Assembly (NCBI GenBank): GCA_048887165.1
Contig: JBHLJZ010000048.1
Span: 1 to 27,342, forward strand
Reading direction: 5' to 3'
Source of the DNA: SOKP01 sp048887165
Lineage (GTDB): Archaea > Asgardarchaeota > Lokiarchaeia > Sigyniarchaeales > SOKP01
DNA: 27,342 nt
This document shows positions 16,418-24,137 of this stretch, piece after piece. The translations under genes and the position numbers were made by a program. The notes below the pieces were generated by a model, which worked only from the letters and a program-made list of their open reading frames with translations, searched no databases and was not told where the DNA came from. The stretch's first letter is position 1; the number at the start of each line of letters is the position of its first letter.

Positions 16418-17038
16418 CTAAACCTCCACTCGCTTATAGTCATCAGGACTAATTTGACCCTGCACTTTTTTAATTTCTTCTAGTACCATCTCGAAAAATT
16501 CTTCATCAGTCTTAAGAATTTTAATAGGGTGTATGAACAACCCTGTGACATTTACTGGCATTTGGGGAAAATTTATAAGCATATCATCTAACATATGTTT
16601 TAATTCAAATCTATGCTTTTTTATAGAATTTAAAGCATGGCTAAAAACTTCAATTTGCTCTTCAGAACTCAGAATTGGAAACATTGAAAAAGCAACATAA
16701 AAATCTTCATCCTTTTTCCCTAAATAATTATATAAAACATCATAAACTTTTTTCTTTAAAATACCATAGCCATATTCAGTAATTTTATAAACTTTTCGTG
16801 TCCTATTATCAATCTCTTCTTCAAAACTCTCAACTAATTTATCATCTTCTAATCTTTCTAGAGTTCTATATATAGTTGAAAATGAAAAATCAGCGCCTAT
16901 GTTTGTCCAATCCCTCATTCCTCGCTCTTCAATTCTTTTGTTAATATCATATGCATGACATCCACCTTCATGCATTTTTTCATTAACTAAGCCCAAAAGG
17001 ACGAGAGCTCGATGTTTTAAGTTATATTTTTCAGTCAA
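16418..17038 (-). CDS. PadR-family transcriptional regulator
   Basis: 206 residues. The winged-helix part spans about 8-100: LKHRALVLLGL, AYDINKRIEERGMRDWTNIG, the recognition helix FSFSTIYRTLERLEDDKLVE, and the wing DNRTRKVYKITEYG. The helical C-terminal half (about 105-206) is the dimerisation/ligand part, as in longer PadR proteins. PadR proteins are usually repressors released by small molecules such as phenolic acids or drugs. It starts with TTG (17038) and is the first gene of the seven-gene operon. The duplicated element at its own promoter suggests autoregulation. Confidence 0.88.
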   Translation of the reverse strand: MTEKYNLKHRALVLLGLVNEKMHEGGCHAYDINKRIEERGMRDWTNIGADFSFSTIYRTLERLEDDKLVESFEEEIDNRTRKVYKITEYGYGILKKKVYDVLYNYLGKKDEDFYVAFSMFPILSSEEQIEVFSHALNSIKKHRFELKHMLDDMLINFPQMPVNVTGLFIHPIKILKTDEEFFEMVLEEIKKVQGQISPDDYKRVEV

Positions 17039-17052
17039 GATTGATCATTATT

Positions 17053-17135
17053 ATTTGCATTTTTAAAAAAATGACAATATAAAATATGAAAACAACCTAT
17101 ATAAATATTTGCAAAAAATGAAAAATGACAATATA
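17053..17135 (-). promoter_or_regulatory. PadR operon promoter with duplicated operator-like element
   Basis: A 15-nt sequence, AAAAATGACAATATA, occurs twice without mismatch (17067-17081 and 17121-17135), exactly 54 bp apart. Each copy is preceded at the same offset by ATTTGCA (17053-17059 and 17107-17113), giving a 29-bp imperfect direct repeat with 22 identities. Between the conserved cores, on the minus strand, lies TTTATATA (17098-17105). The transcript should then start near 17075, inside the first copy, while the second copy lies just upstream of the TATA box. Protein bound to either copy could block TBP/TFB or polymerase, so autorepression by the adjacent PadR protein is the simplest reading. 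Confidence 0.55.
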
Positions 17136-17162
17136 TAGCTTATTAGAATAGATTTATTAAAG

Positions 17163-17187
17163 TTCTTTTTCTTAAAAAGAAAAAGAA
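17163..17187. repeat. Perfect 11-bp inverted repeat
   Basis: TTCTTTTTCTT and AAGAAAAAGAA are exact reverse complements around AAA. The dyad lies in the 312-bp region between the divergent PadR operon and the alpha/beta hydrolase gene, well upstream of both TATA boxes. It could be an operator or cruciform. Nothing is recognised in the rest of the gap (17188-17270), which includes a small island richer in GC than its surroundings (about 17230-17270). Confidence 0.5.
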
Positions 17188-17279
17188 GAAGTTATGCGTA
17201 TTTCTGGGTGCTTTAAGATATAAATTTTGTTATTCTCTTGGTAGCCCTTTAAATTCGATCTCACGACGGATTAAAAGGA

Positions 17280-17298
17280 TATATAAAAGTTTATAAAA
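17280..17298 (+). promoter_or_regulatory. Tandem TATA boxes for the alpha/beta hydrolase gene
   Basis: TATATAAAA (17280-17288) and TTTATAAAA (17290-17298) follow each other. Starts at about 17310-17322 would leave a short leader before the GTG at 17351 or the ATG at 17363. Confidence 0.45.
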
Positions 17299-17350
17299 GT
17301 AAAAATCAAAACAAAACATAACCTTTTTAATTTTTAACAATAAGTAGTTC

Positions 17351-19066
17351 GTGAATTATACCATGAGTAGAATTATTACAAGAAAAAAATTATTTTTGCT
17401 GACAATTTTTTTTTCTGTTTTTATAATTGGAACAGTTTTAATCTTTACAGTCCCTTTTAGTGTTAAAAGCACTTATGGACTTAGAACTCAAACTACAGAT
17501 GGAGTCACGATTTCTTTCAATGTCTTTGAACCACAAGAAACTCTTTATCAAAAATTTAATGGTAACAATAAAAAGAAAGCAGTTATAATTGGGCATGGTT
17601 ACATGGCAAATAAAGAAATATTGAAAGGATATGCTATTGAATTGGCTGCTGCAGGTTTTGTTGCCGTAGCATTTGATTTCAGAGGTCATGGCCAAAGCTT
17701 AGGGCAACTTTCTAGAGGAGAACTAATAAATGATGTTAAAGCGATTAAAGCTTATTTAGATTCTAGAGCTGATGTTGACATAAATAATCTTAGTTATATA
17801 GGCTATTCCATGGGTGGCGGCCCAGGAAATCAAATTATTTCCGAAGATACTGATTTTAAGTGTTTTATTGGAATCGGAACAGGATTACCTACTGAAGATT
17901 ATCACCCTGAATATGCCGTAAAAGCCAGTTCTAATCGAAGCTTAAACGTACTAATGATTCAAGCTCGATTTGATGAAGCAATTACATTATCAAGACTAAA
18001 AGATGGTATGGCGCTCAGACTAAATATGACACCGGATGATATCGATGTTAATAAACTCTATGGAAGCTTTCAAGATGCTAATGCTTCAATGATTTTTCTA
18101 GATGATAACACAAATCATTTATTACTTGCCTGGGATCAAGATTTTATAAGAGAAGCTAGAAATTGGGTAATTAGCACCTTTCCAGACGTAAGACAACCCG
18201 ATGAGAATTTTTATGTCAATATAAGATTGATTATCTTAATATTTCAACTAATCGGGGGTATTGGATTGTTTTTTTTAATTATTGATCCTCTTTATGACAC
18301 GATCTTGAAAATAAGAAAAGCAGATCGAGAAAGTGAAGTAATTTTAAAAATAGATTTACCTGACGTGTCAATAACTAATTTATCATTAAGAACAGTTGCT
18401 TATTCATTAATTCTTGGAATACTTGGTATATTTATTTTTATGCCAATATATCTTATCTTTCCTTTATCCACAGCAGGGAATATCTTAATGCTTCTGTTTG
18501 GTCAAATGTTCGCAATTTTAATCTTATTATGGAGAATAGGAAAAAAAGCTGATATACCTTTAAAGAATATTTTAATTGGACCCTTTAAGAGTAGAAAGAA
18601 TTTCTTTAACCAATTAATATTAGGAATAATTTTAACTGCAATTTTATACTTAATCATCTATTTTTCAATTGGTTTAAACTACTTTTCTATTCTACCTTCG
18701 CTCACTAAAGCAATATTCATTCCTCTTTGTTTTGTGATAACCTTCCTCATCTTCATTATATATAGTTTATTAAACCAAACAGTTCTTCAAAATAACATCA
18801 AAAATGGATTTAAGGGGATTCTTTTATCAGGATTTATAACTTTTGGAGTTCAGATCATATATATGACGACATATCTCCTAATATTTAGCTTTATATTAGG
18901 AAGTTTTTTCAATTTTGGAGTCTACATGCCCATCACAATACCAACTACGTTATTAGCGAGCTTTACCTATGCTGTTCTATATAAAAAAACAGGAAATTTA
19001 GTTTCGAGCACTTTTATAAACGCTTTTATCGTGGTAATGATAATGTGTACGGTATCAGCCATTTAA
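17351..19066 (+). CDS. Membrane protein with N-terminal alpha/beta-hydrolase domain
   Basis: 571 residues (starting at GTG 17351; ATG 17363, four codons in, is an equally good start, and no Shine-Dalgarno decides). One helix (about 13-36) precedes a complete alpha/beta hydrolase domain on the outer or inner face. This has oxyanion HGYMANKE (His82-Gly83), DFRGHGQS, nucleophile elbow GYSMGG with Ser153, acid Asp208 (ARFDEA) and His256 (NTNHLLL), a full Ser-Asp-His triad. From about 289 to the end there are about eight transmembrane helices joined by short loops; I do not recognise this part. The enzyme could be an esterase, lipase or peptidase acting on membrane-derived or imported compounds. 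It is divergent from the PadR operon and has its own promoter. Confidence 0.82.
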   Translation: MNYTMSRIITRKKLFLLTIFFSVFIIGTVLIFTVPFSVKSTYGLRTQTTDGVTISFNVFEPQETLYQKFNGNNKKKAVIIGHGYMANKEILKGYAIELAAAGFVAVAFDFRGHGQSLGQLSRGELINDVKAIKAYLDSRADVDINNLSYIGYSMGGGPGNQIISEDTDFKCFIGIGTGLPTEDYHPEYAVKASSNRSLNVLMIQARFDEAITLSRLKDGMALRLNMTPDDIDVNKLYGSFQDANASMIFLDDNTNHLLLAWDQDFIREARNWVISTFPDVRQPDENFYVNIRLIILIFQLIGGIGLFFLIIDPLYDTILKIRKADRESEVILKIDLPDVSITNLSLRTVAYSLILGILGIFIFMPIYLIFPLSTAGNILMLLFGQMFAILILLWRIGKKADIPLKNILIGPFKSRKNFFNQLILGIILTAILYLIIYFSIGLNYFSILPSLTKAIFIPLCFVITFLIFIIYSLLNQTVLQNNIKNGFKGILLSGFITFGVQIIYMTTYLLIFSFILGSFFNFGVYMPITIPTTLLASFTYAVLYKKTGNLVSSTFINAFIVVMIMCTVSAI

Positions 19067-19067
19067 A

Positions 19068-19090
19068 TTTCTATTTTTTTCTCAATTTTG
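19068..19090 (+). terminator. T-rich terminator after the alpha/beta hydrolase gene
   Basis: TTTCTATTTTTTTCTC and then AATTTTG follow the stop codon directly. This is a good archaeal T-tract; no hairpin is needed. Confidence 0.45.
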
Positions 19091-19099
19091 ATCTAAAAA

Positions 19100-19110
19100 T
19101 TTTTAAATAA
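19100..19110 (+). promoter_or_regulatory. TATA box for the flavoprotein gene
   Basis: TTTTAAATAAA lies 85 bp before the TTG start and would give a transcript start near 19130. It is a consensus-like box directly after the preceding terminator, so the flavoprotein is probably transcribed alone. Confidence 0.35.
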
Positions 19111-19184
19111 AGAAAATTGATTAAAAATCTTACATAAAAAGAAAAAGGTAAAAATCAATAATACTTGTTATAGGTTGATAAACT

Positions 19185-19784
19185 TTGGTAAAAAAATCTT
19201 ATTTTAATGTGTTAGGAATAGTAGGTAGTCCACGTCGCGGTGGAAATACTGAAGTTCTCGTAGACGAGGTGCTTAAAGGAGCAGAAGAGGCTGGTGCTCG
19301 AATTGAAAAGGTGCTTCTGAATCAATTGAATATTAAACCATGTCAAGCTTGCGATAGTTGCTATAAGACGGGTCATTGTGTTCAGGATGATGATATGATA
19401 GATCTTTTTGAGAAGATGGACCACAGCAAAATTTGGATATTAGGTACACCAATCTATTGGTGGGGGCCGACAGCCCAATTTAAAGCATTTTTAGATAGAT
19501 GGTATAGCCCACAACATCAAAATTTCAAAGGAAAGAAGAAAGTCATTTTAGTTATTCCTTTTGAAGGTGCGCATCCTAAATATGCAAGACATACAGTTGG
19601 AATGCTAACTGATGTCTTGGAATATTTAAGTATGGAATTACTTGAAACAATTATTGCACCTGGAGTACTTCAACGCGGAGAAGTGAAAAAAGATGCTTTG
19701 ATGTTAACTAATGCTCGTAATGCTGGACAAACAGCTATAAATTCACTTAAAAATGGTGAATTAAAAATACGAAATGAAAATTAA
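19185..19784 (+). CDS. NADPH-dependent FMN reductase / iron-sulfur flavoprotein-like protein
   Basis: 199 residues, flavodoxin-like fold. The FMN phosphate loop is GSPRRGGNT (14-22), and GTPIYWWGPTAQFKAFLDRW at about 88-107 is the family signature. Four cysteines, CQACDSCYKTGHC (53, 56, 59, 65), fit the compact CX2CX2CX4-7C cluster motif of archaeal iron-sulfur flavoproteins (Isf), so a [4Fe-4S] cluster besides FMN is likely, and the protein would carry out electron transfer in the cytoplasm. The start is TTG, and GGTTGAT (19173-19179) may serve as Shine-Dalgarno. Its stop overlaps that of the convergent acetyltransferase gene by 4 bp. Confidence 0.85.
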   Translation: MVKKSYFNVLGIVGSPRRGGNTEVLVDEVLKGAEEAGARIEKVLLNQLNIKPCQACDSCYKTGHCVQDDDMIDLFEKMDHSKIWILGTPIYWWGPTAQFKAFLDRWYSPQHQNFKGKKKVILVIPFEGAHPKYARHTVGMLTDVLEYLSMELLETIIAPGVLQRGEVKKDALMLTNARNAGQTAINSLKNGELKIRNEN

Positions 19785-20743
19785 CAATTATAAGCTAATA
19801 TCTTTGTAGAAAATTTTATTTTAAATCCTACTTTCAAATATAATTTGTAGGCAGGTTCATTTTCCACAGCAACATCTAAATTTATAATATTAAAATTATT
19901 ATCAGATAACCTTTTTAAACTATAAAGCAGTAGAGCTTCTCCTAAGCCTCTTTTTCTAAAATTTGGAATAATCCCGAAAGAGCTGATTGTAACTTCGTTC
20001 TTTTCAAATGTTGAGAACTTAGCAATTGCATAACCAATAATCTTATTACTTTCTGTTAATATAAAGGAAGCTTCATGTATTATTGGTTTAGATGGATTAA
20101 AGTAATTTTTTATTACATCCCACTTTTGTTCTTCAGTTAGATCTAAAAACATCCTATCTTTACTACTGTTCATAATTTCGTATGCACATGCATATAGTTT
20201 CTTCAATTGAACGTCTTTTATAGACTCAATCATGAAATTATCGGGAATTTTAGCCTTCTCAATTTTTTCTTCACTAAGATTTAAATTCATTTCTGCTTCT
20301 TCCATTACATGATAAAACTCTAATGTTTTGTATAATTCGAAATAATTAAGATATCTTTCTTTATCTTTATATTTTTGAATAGTAAAACAAACTTCAATTC
20401 TATTGATTCCATTTTCTTTAGCAAAATCTATACATTTTTTTATCATATCTTTTGCAATCTTATCTCCATTTATATTTGGTAAAACAAACGGGTGCCAATC
20501 CCAAATTAAGCCAAATTTTGGTGTATTCGTTAGCAATAAAAGTATTCCAATTAGTTTTGTATTCTCATATGCGCTAAACAAGATTATTTTATAATTATCT
20601 CTTGCCTCTTCTAATTCTTCCTTGACTGAATCCAAAGTTGTATCATCTTCTAAATAACCAGTCATTTTTTGTACTTCATATGAAAATTGGCTTATCTCAT
20701 TTATATCCACTCTTGTATCAAACTTTTTAATATTAATTTCCAT
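19781..20743 (-). CDS. GNAT-family N-acetyltransferase, two-domain
   Basis: 320 residues that look like two GNAT folds in tandem. The C-terminal domain is canonical: KIIGYAIAKFSTFEKNEVTI (about 227-246), the acetyl-CoA loop RKRGLGEALLLYSLKRL (about 259-275) and NEPAYKLYLKVGFKI near the end. The N-terminal part (about 1-155) has the strand-helix order of a GNAT (NTKLIGILLLLTNTP, then DMIKKCIDFAKENGINRIEV) but no clear acetyl-CoA loop, so it is probably degenerate. The acceptor is unknown. The gene is divergent from the radical SAM gene across 46 bp and converges with the flavoprotein gene; the two stop codons share a TTAA. Confidence 0.8.
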   Translation of the reverse strand: MEINIKKFDTRVDINEISQFSYEVQKMTGYLEDDTTLDSVKEELEEARDNYKIILFSAYENTKLIGILLLLTNTPKFGLIWDWHPFVLPNINGDKIAKDMIKKCIDFAKENGINRIEVCFTIQKYKDKERYLNYFELYKTLEFYHVMEEAEMNLNLSEEKIEKAKIPDNFMIESIKDVQLKKLYACAYEIMNSSKDRMFLDLTEEQKWDVIKNYFNPSKPIIHEASFILTESNKIIGYAIAKFSTFEKNEVTISSFGIIPNFRKRGLGEALLLYSLKRLSDNNFNIINLDVAVENEPAYKLYLKVGFKIKFSTKILAYNC

Positions 20744-20789
20744 TATTCCATTATTTTTATTAATTTGAAATCTTTAAACTTAATATTAT

Positions 20790-21605
20790 ATGAAAATCAA
20801 TTTTCGAGAATCTAAAAACATTATTACAAAAAGCAACATCCCAGAGATAGATTATGTAATAAATCCTTATGTGGGATGCCAACATGGATGTATATATTGT
20901 TATGCAGAATTTATGATTCGGTTTACAGGACATAAAGGAGATAAATGGGGCCAATTTTTAGATATAAAAACATTCGATTTGAGCAAAATGAAGCCACAGA
21001 GATACAATGGAAAAAGAATCTTGTTAAGTTCGGTTACTGATCCGTATATTCCTTTAGAATTAAAATATCAAAATACTAGAAAAATATTAGAGAGTTTAAT
21101 TGGTACAAAGGCAGAAATATCAATCTTGACTAAATCTAAGTTTGTGACAAGAGACATCGATTTGTTTAAACAGTTTGAAAATCTTGAAATTGGGATTTCA
21201 ATTAGTACTTTAGATGATGATTTTTCTAAGATTATAGAAAAAGGAGCATCAAGACCATTTGAAAGATTAGAAGCACTTAAAGAAATTCATGCAAATGGAA
21301 TACAAACTTACACGTTTATTTCACCATTCTTTCCACATATAACAGATTATAAAGCCATTATTGAAGAGACCATAGACTATACGGATTCGTTTATGTTTGA
21401 AAACCTTAACTATAGACCTCATAATGTTCCAAGAATTTTAACCATAATAGAAAATTATTATCCTAACCTTCTACCGATTTATAAAGAGTTTAGAAACGAA
21501 CATTCTAATTGGGACATAATTGAGTCTGAAATCAGGGAGTATTGTAAAGAAAAAAATCTTGTATACAAAATTGAATTTCATCATGGAGGATTTTCAAAAT
21601 CTTAA
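20790..21605 (+). CDS. Radical SAM protein, SplB/COG1533-like
   Basis: 271 residues. The [4Fe-4S]/SAM motif is CQHGCIYCY (Cys30, 34, 37), preceded by YVINPYVGC, the typical entry of the SplB-like ('DNA repair photolyase') group. SSVTDPYIPLE, SILTKS and ISISTLDDDFSKIIEKGASR, then PFERLEALKEI, continue the family pattern through the partial TIM barrel. True spore photolyase is longer and has an extra conserved Cys, which is not evident here, so DNA repair should not be assumed. The ATG has no Shine-Dalgarno and the gap to the divergent gene is 46 bp, which suggests a leaderless message. Confidence 0.85.
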   Translation: MKINFRESKNIITKSNIPEIDYVINPYVGCQHGCIYCYAEFMIRFTGHKGDKWGQFLDIKTFDLSKMKPQRYNGKRILLSSVTDPYIPLELKYQNTRKILESLIGTKAEISILTKSKFVTRDIDLFKQFENLEIGISISTLDDDFSKIIEKGASRPFERLEALKEIHANGIQTYTFISPFFPHITDYKAIIEETIDYTDSFMFENLNYRPHNVPRILTIIENYYPNLLPIYKEFRNEHSNWDIIESEIREYCKEKNLVYKIEFHHGGFSKS

Positions 21606-21704
21606 AATTTAAATTAATATGATAATCTCTGCTTATTCTTAGATGGATTTAAACAATGGATTATATTGATTATTTTATTATTATTCTGTAAGAAAGATTA
21701 GGTT

Positions 21705-21717
21705 AATAAATATATTA
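21705..21717 (+). promoter_or_regulatory. TATA box for the MFS/GPH transporter gene
   Basis: AATAAATATATTA is the best TATA-like element in the 155-bp gap after the radical SAM gene. It would place the start near 21738, giving a leader of about 20 nt that contains AGGGA before the TTG start. Confidence 0.35.
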
Positions 21718-21760
21718 AACAAAATAATTAATATCAAAAAAAACTCAATTAGGGAATATT

Positions 21761-23185
21761 TTGAATAATTCAAAAGAAACAACAAAACCATACAACAATG
21801 AAGATCCGAGTACATTAAAGATGATAATGTTTTCTATGGGTTATTTCTTTAATGGTTTTCTAATTGTAGCTTTTAACAACTTCGTTTGGCATTATTATGA
21901 GAGCGAACTAGGCTTAATAGATATTATAACTTTATGGCCAATTTATATGGCAATAGCGAATGTTATTTTTACCATTTTTAGTATGATAAGTAGTCCTATT
22001 ATGGGTTATCTTACTGATAAACCAAATAAATGGACTAGAAAATTAGGATTTCACTCCCCTTGGATTCTAATAGGAGGGATACCAACAATTATATTCTTTT
22101 TCTTAATCTTCACTCCTCCAAACATAGAAAGTGTAGAAGGTATATTTCCAGTTCTATTATATTATTTAGTCATTGTAATTTTATATGATATTTCTAACTC
22201 ACTTTTTCAAACACATTCATTTGGAGCTTTTCCCGTTCATTTTCGAGGTGATATCATGCGAAGAAAGGCGGGTATGATAACTCAAATATTCATTTTCATA
22301 GCAAACTTTTTAACAATAACATTATGGTCACAAATTATTATTCCTGGGAATAAATCGACGTTCATTATAGCTGCTTTTATAAGTTTCATAATATTGGGTG
22401 GTTCCTTAGCTCTATTTATACCTGGCTCAAGAGAAACAATTGAAATAAAAGAAAGCTTTATTCGAGGATATGAAACGGCAGAAAAGAAATCCTTTATTTG
22501 GACAATGAAAATGGCAATTAAACAAAAAAATTTCATGTTAGCTGTTTTTACTTATATTATTTTTATGATAGCATTAGGATTAATGAGTATGAATACAGTT
22601 AACTTTGTAGATGATGTTTTACAAGAGGAACAATTTGTAAGAACAATAGGATCAATCTTTATGTTATTTTCTTCCATATTAACAATGCCTATATGGATCT
22701 ACATCGCAAAAAAAATTGAACACTCTAGTTTATATACAATTGGTTTATTATCTTTTGGATTAAGTTTATTATTGTATTCTTTTATTTCAAATATCATAGG
22801 ATTCTATATAGTAAACTTTTTAACAGGAATTTCAGTTGCTATGTTTACAATAATGTTATCCCCTGTTTTAGCAGACACTTATGATGAAATCACAGTAAAG
22901 ACTAATAAACATCATGAAGCTACACTAGTAGGTTTTAGAAACATTTTTATTCGTATTTCTCTATTAATACAAAGTTTCATTGTAGCAATTATTCATGCAA
23001 TTACATTTTATAATCCAAACAATCCAACACATAGCTCCAATGCATTATTAGGATTACGATTAATTCAAGGTGTTTTTCCATTTTTATTTTGTTTATTAGG
23101 AGCCATAATCTTTTATACGTGGTTTGATTTGAAAGGGAAAAAAAAAAAAGAAATAATGCAAAAATTAAAAGAAATGGGCTTATAA
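21761..23185 (+). CDS. MFS transporter of the glycoside-pentoside-hexuronide:cation symporter (MFS_2) type
   Basis: 474 residues with about 12 transmembrane helices. The N-terminal half has the GPH/MFS_2 signature after helix 2: SMISSPIMGYLTDKPNKWTR, then KLGFHSPWILIGGIP, which is the common D-P-x-x-G-x-x-x-D...R-P-W pattern in slightly altered form. A charged central loop (about 225-250) separates the two bundles, and the C-terminus is Lys-rich (KKKKEIMQKLKEMGL). The family imports sugars, glycosides or related compounds with Na+ or H+. The start is TTG, with AGGGA 5 nt upstream. No sugar-metabolism gene lies beside it, though the Gfo/Idh/MocA protein 2 kb away could use a sugar derivative. 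Confidence 0.82.
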   Translation: MNNSKETTKPYNNEDPSTLKMIMFSMGYFFNGFLIVAFNNFVWHYYESELGLIDIITLWPIYMAIANVIFTIFSMISSPIMGYLTDKPNKWTRKLGFHSPWILIGGIPTIIFFFLIFTPPNIESVEGIFPVLLYYLVIVILYDISNSLFQTHSFGAFPVHFRGDIMRRKAGMITQIFIFIANFLTITLWSQIIIPGNKSTFIIAAFISFIILGGSLALFIPGSRETIEIKESFIRGYETAEKKSFIWTMKMAIKQKNFMLAVFTYIIFMIALGLMSMNTVNFVDDVLQEEQFVRTIGSIFMLFSSILTMPIWIYIAKKIEHSSLYTIGLLSFGLSLLLYSFISNIIGFYIVNFLTGISVAMFTIMLSPVLADTYDEITVKTNKHHEATLVGFRNIFIRISLLIQSFIVAIIHAITFYNPNNPTHSSNALLGLRLIQGVFPFLFCLLGAIIFYTWFDLKGKKKKEIMQKLKEMGL

Positions 23186-23218
23186 TCAATAGAAAAAGTA
23201 TGTAATTAATGTTACAAG

Positions 23219-23230
23219 TAAATTTATAAA
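23219..23230 (+). promoter_or_regulatory. TATA box for the internal-repeat membrane protein gene
   Basis: AAATTTATAAAC, centred about 65-70 nt before the ATG at 23293, resembles the consensus and would start transcription near 23250. Confidence 0.3.
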
Positions 23231-23292
23231 CTTTTATCTTTATTGAGGATATAGTTAAAATAACTCCAATTAAAATTTTTTGAGATTCAATT

Positions 23293-24072
23293 ATGATAAC
23301 TTGGATTTTAGGTCCAATAATAATTATTTGGTGCATAATTAAAAGATTTAGTACGGATGGAAAGGTTGAAGATTACCCTTTTGGTTTTCCACGTGGAACA
23401 ATAAGAGCTATAATAACTCTAATGGTTGTTGCATTTCCGTTTAACTATTTGCTCGCTAACCAAGAAATTCCAAGTATGATAACAAACTCAATTTTCTTCT
23501 TAGTTGCCTTTTATTTTGAAGCAAGAAAAACTGGAGAAGAGAAATTAAAACTAGTTAAAGAAATTCGAAATCCTGAAAAATATACTGAAGAAGCAAAAAA
23601 GGAAAAAAAACCACTTTACCTGCCAAAATTTTCAGTTAGAATTATTTTAGTGATATTATTAGTTTTTATTGTGATTATAAATTTCTATGGTCCGAATGTA
23701 CCTTTTGAGGCCACAAACACAATACTCGACATTTTAGTTTTAATTTCCTTCTTTTTTATAGGGATGATTTTTAGGTCATTTGGGCTTTCAAGACAGAAGA
23801 AAAAATTGAAAAAACAAATAGAGATAATACCAGATTATAAAAATCTGTCTAAGTATGAAATCCTTGAAAAACTTGAAGCTAAGAAACCAAGTGCATGGAA
23901 AAAATCCTGGAAAAATTTAATTTCATTATTGACATTTGTTACAGTAACGACTGGATTAATATTTTTCACACTTAATTTAGATTATACTATTCCTTTATTT
24001 GGATTATTTAATCTTTCAATTCGAGAAGGATTGTTGCTCCTTATTAACGCTTATTACGGTTTCAGAGATTAA
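23293..24072 (+). CDS. Membrane protein of unknown function with an internal repeat
   Basis: 259 residues, about six or seven hydrophobic segments; family not recognised. Two stretches align by eye. Residues 33-78 begin PRGTIRAIITLMVV and reach IPSMITNSI 27 residues later; residues 111-161 begin PKFSVRIILVILLV and reach VPFEATNTI at nearly the same spacing. Each ends in a hydrophobic helix and basic residues. The C-terminal part (about 208-259, ending LLLLINAYYGFRD) may be a third, weaker unit. Two basic, cytoplasm-like loops (about 78-108 and 164-206) separate them. No catalytic motif is visible. It is transcribed in the same direction as the MFS gene, 107 bp away. Confidence 0.7.
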   Translation: MITWILGPIIIIWCIIKRFSTDGKVEDYPFGFPRGTIRAIITLMVVAFPFNYLLANQEIPSMITNSIFFLVAFYFEARKTGEEKLKLVKEIRNPEKYTEEAKKEKKPLYLPKFSVRIILVILLVFIVIINFYGPNVPFEATNTILDILVLISFFFIGMIFRSFGLSRQKKKLKKQIEIIPDYKNLSKYEILEKLEAKKPSAWKKSWKNLISLLTFVTVTTGLIFFTLNLDYTIPLFGLFNLSIREGLLLLINAYYGFRD

Positions 24073-24085
24073 AAAAATTTTCTTT

Positions 24086-24116
24086 AAATCTTCCTTTTTT
24101 TTCTTTATGGTTTTAT
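24086..24116 (+). terminator. T-rich terminator between convergent genes
   Basis: TCTTCCTTTTTTTTCTTTAT, followed by GGTTTT, lies just after the membrane-protein gene. It is a long pyrimidine run typical of archaeal termination. Confidence 0.45.
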
Positions 24117-24137
24117 AATTCATTAAATTTCAATTTT

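Noticed and set aside
17053..17135. CRISPR-like pair of direct repeats.
   Set aside because: Only two copies, AT-rich, with a TATA box between them and no cas gene; an operator fits better.
17225..17275. tRNA-like TTCGATC in a small GC-richer island upstream of the hydrolase gene.
   Set aside because: No T-stem, D-arm, anticodon arm or 7-bp acceptor stem can be formed on either strand.
20760..20954. Minus-strand open frame of 64 codons covering the start of the radical SAM gene.
   Set aside because: It is antisense to the conserved CXXXCXXC region and lacks a Shine-Dalgarno.
20790..21605. Spore photolyase (DNA repair).
   Set aside because: The protein is shorter than SplB and lacks an evident conserved extra Cys; only the radical SAM subfamily is supported.
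23001..23336. Minus-strand open frame of 111 codons across the end of the MFS gene and the next gap.
   Set aside because: Most of it is the complement of the conserved last MFS helices; the low-complexity Phe/Leu/Ile product reflects AT-rich antisense.
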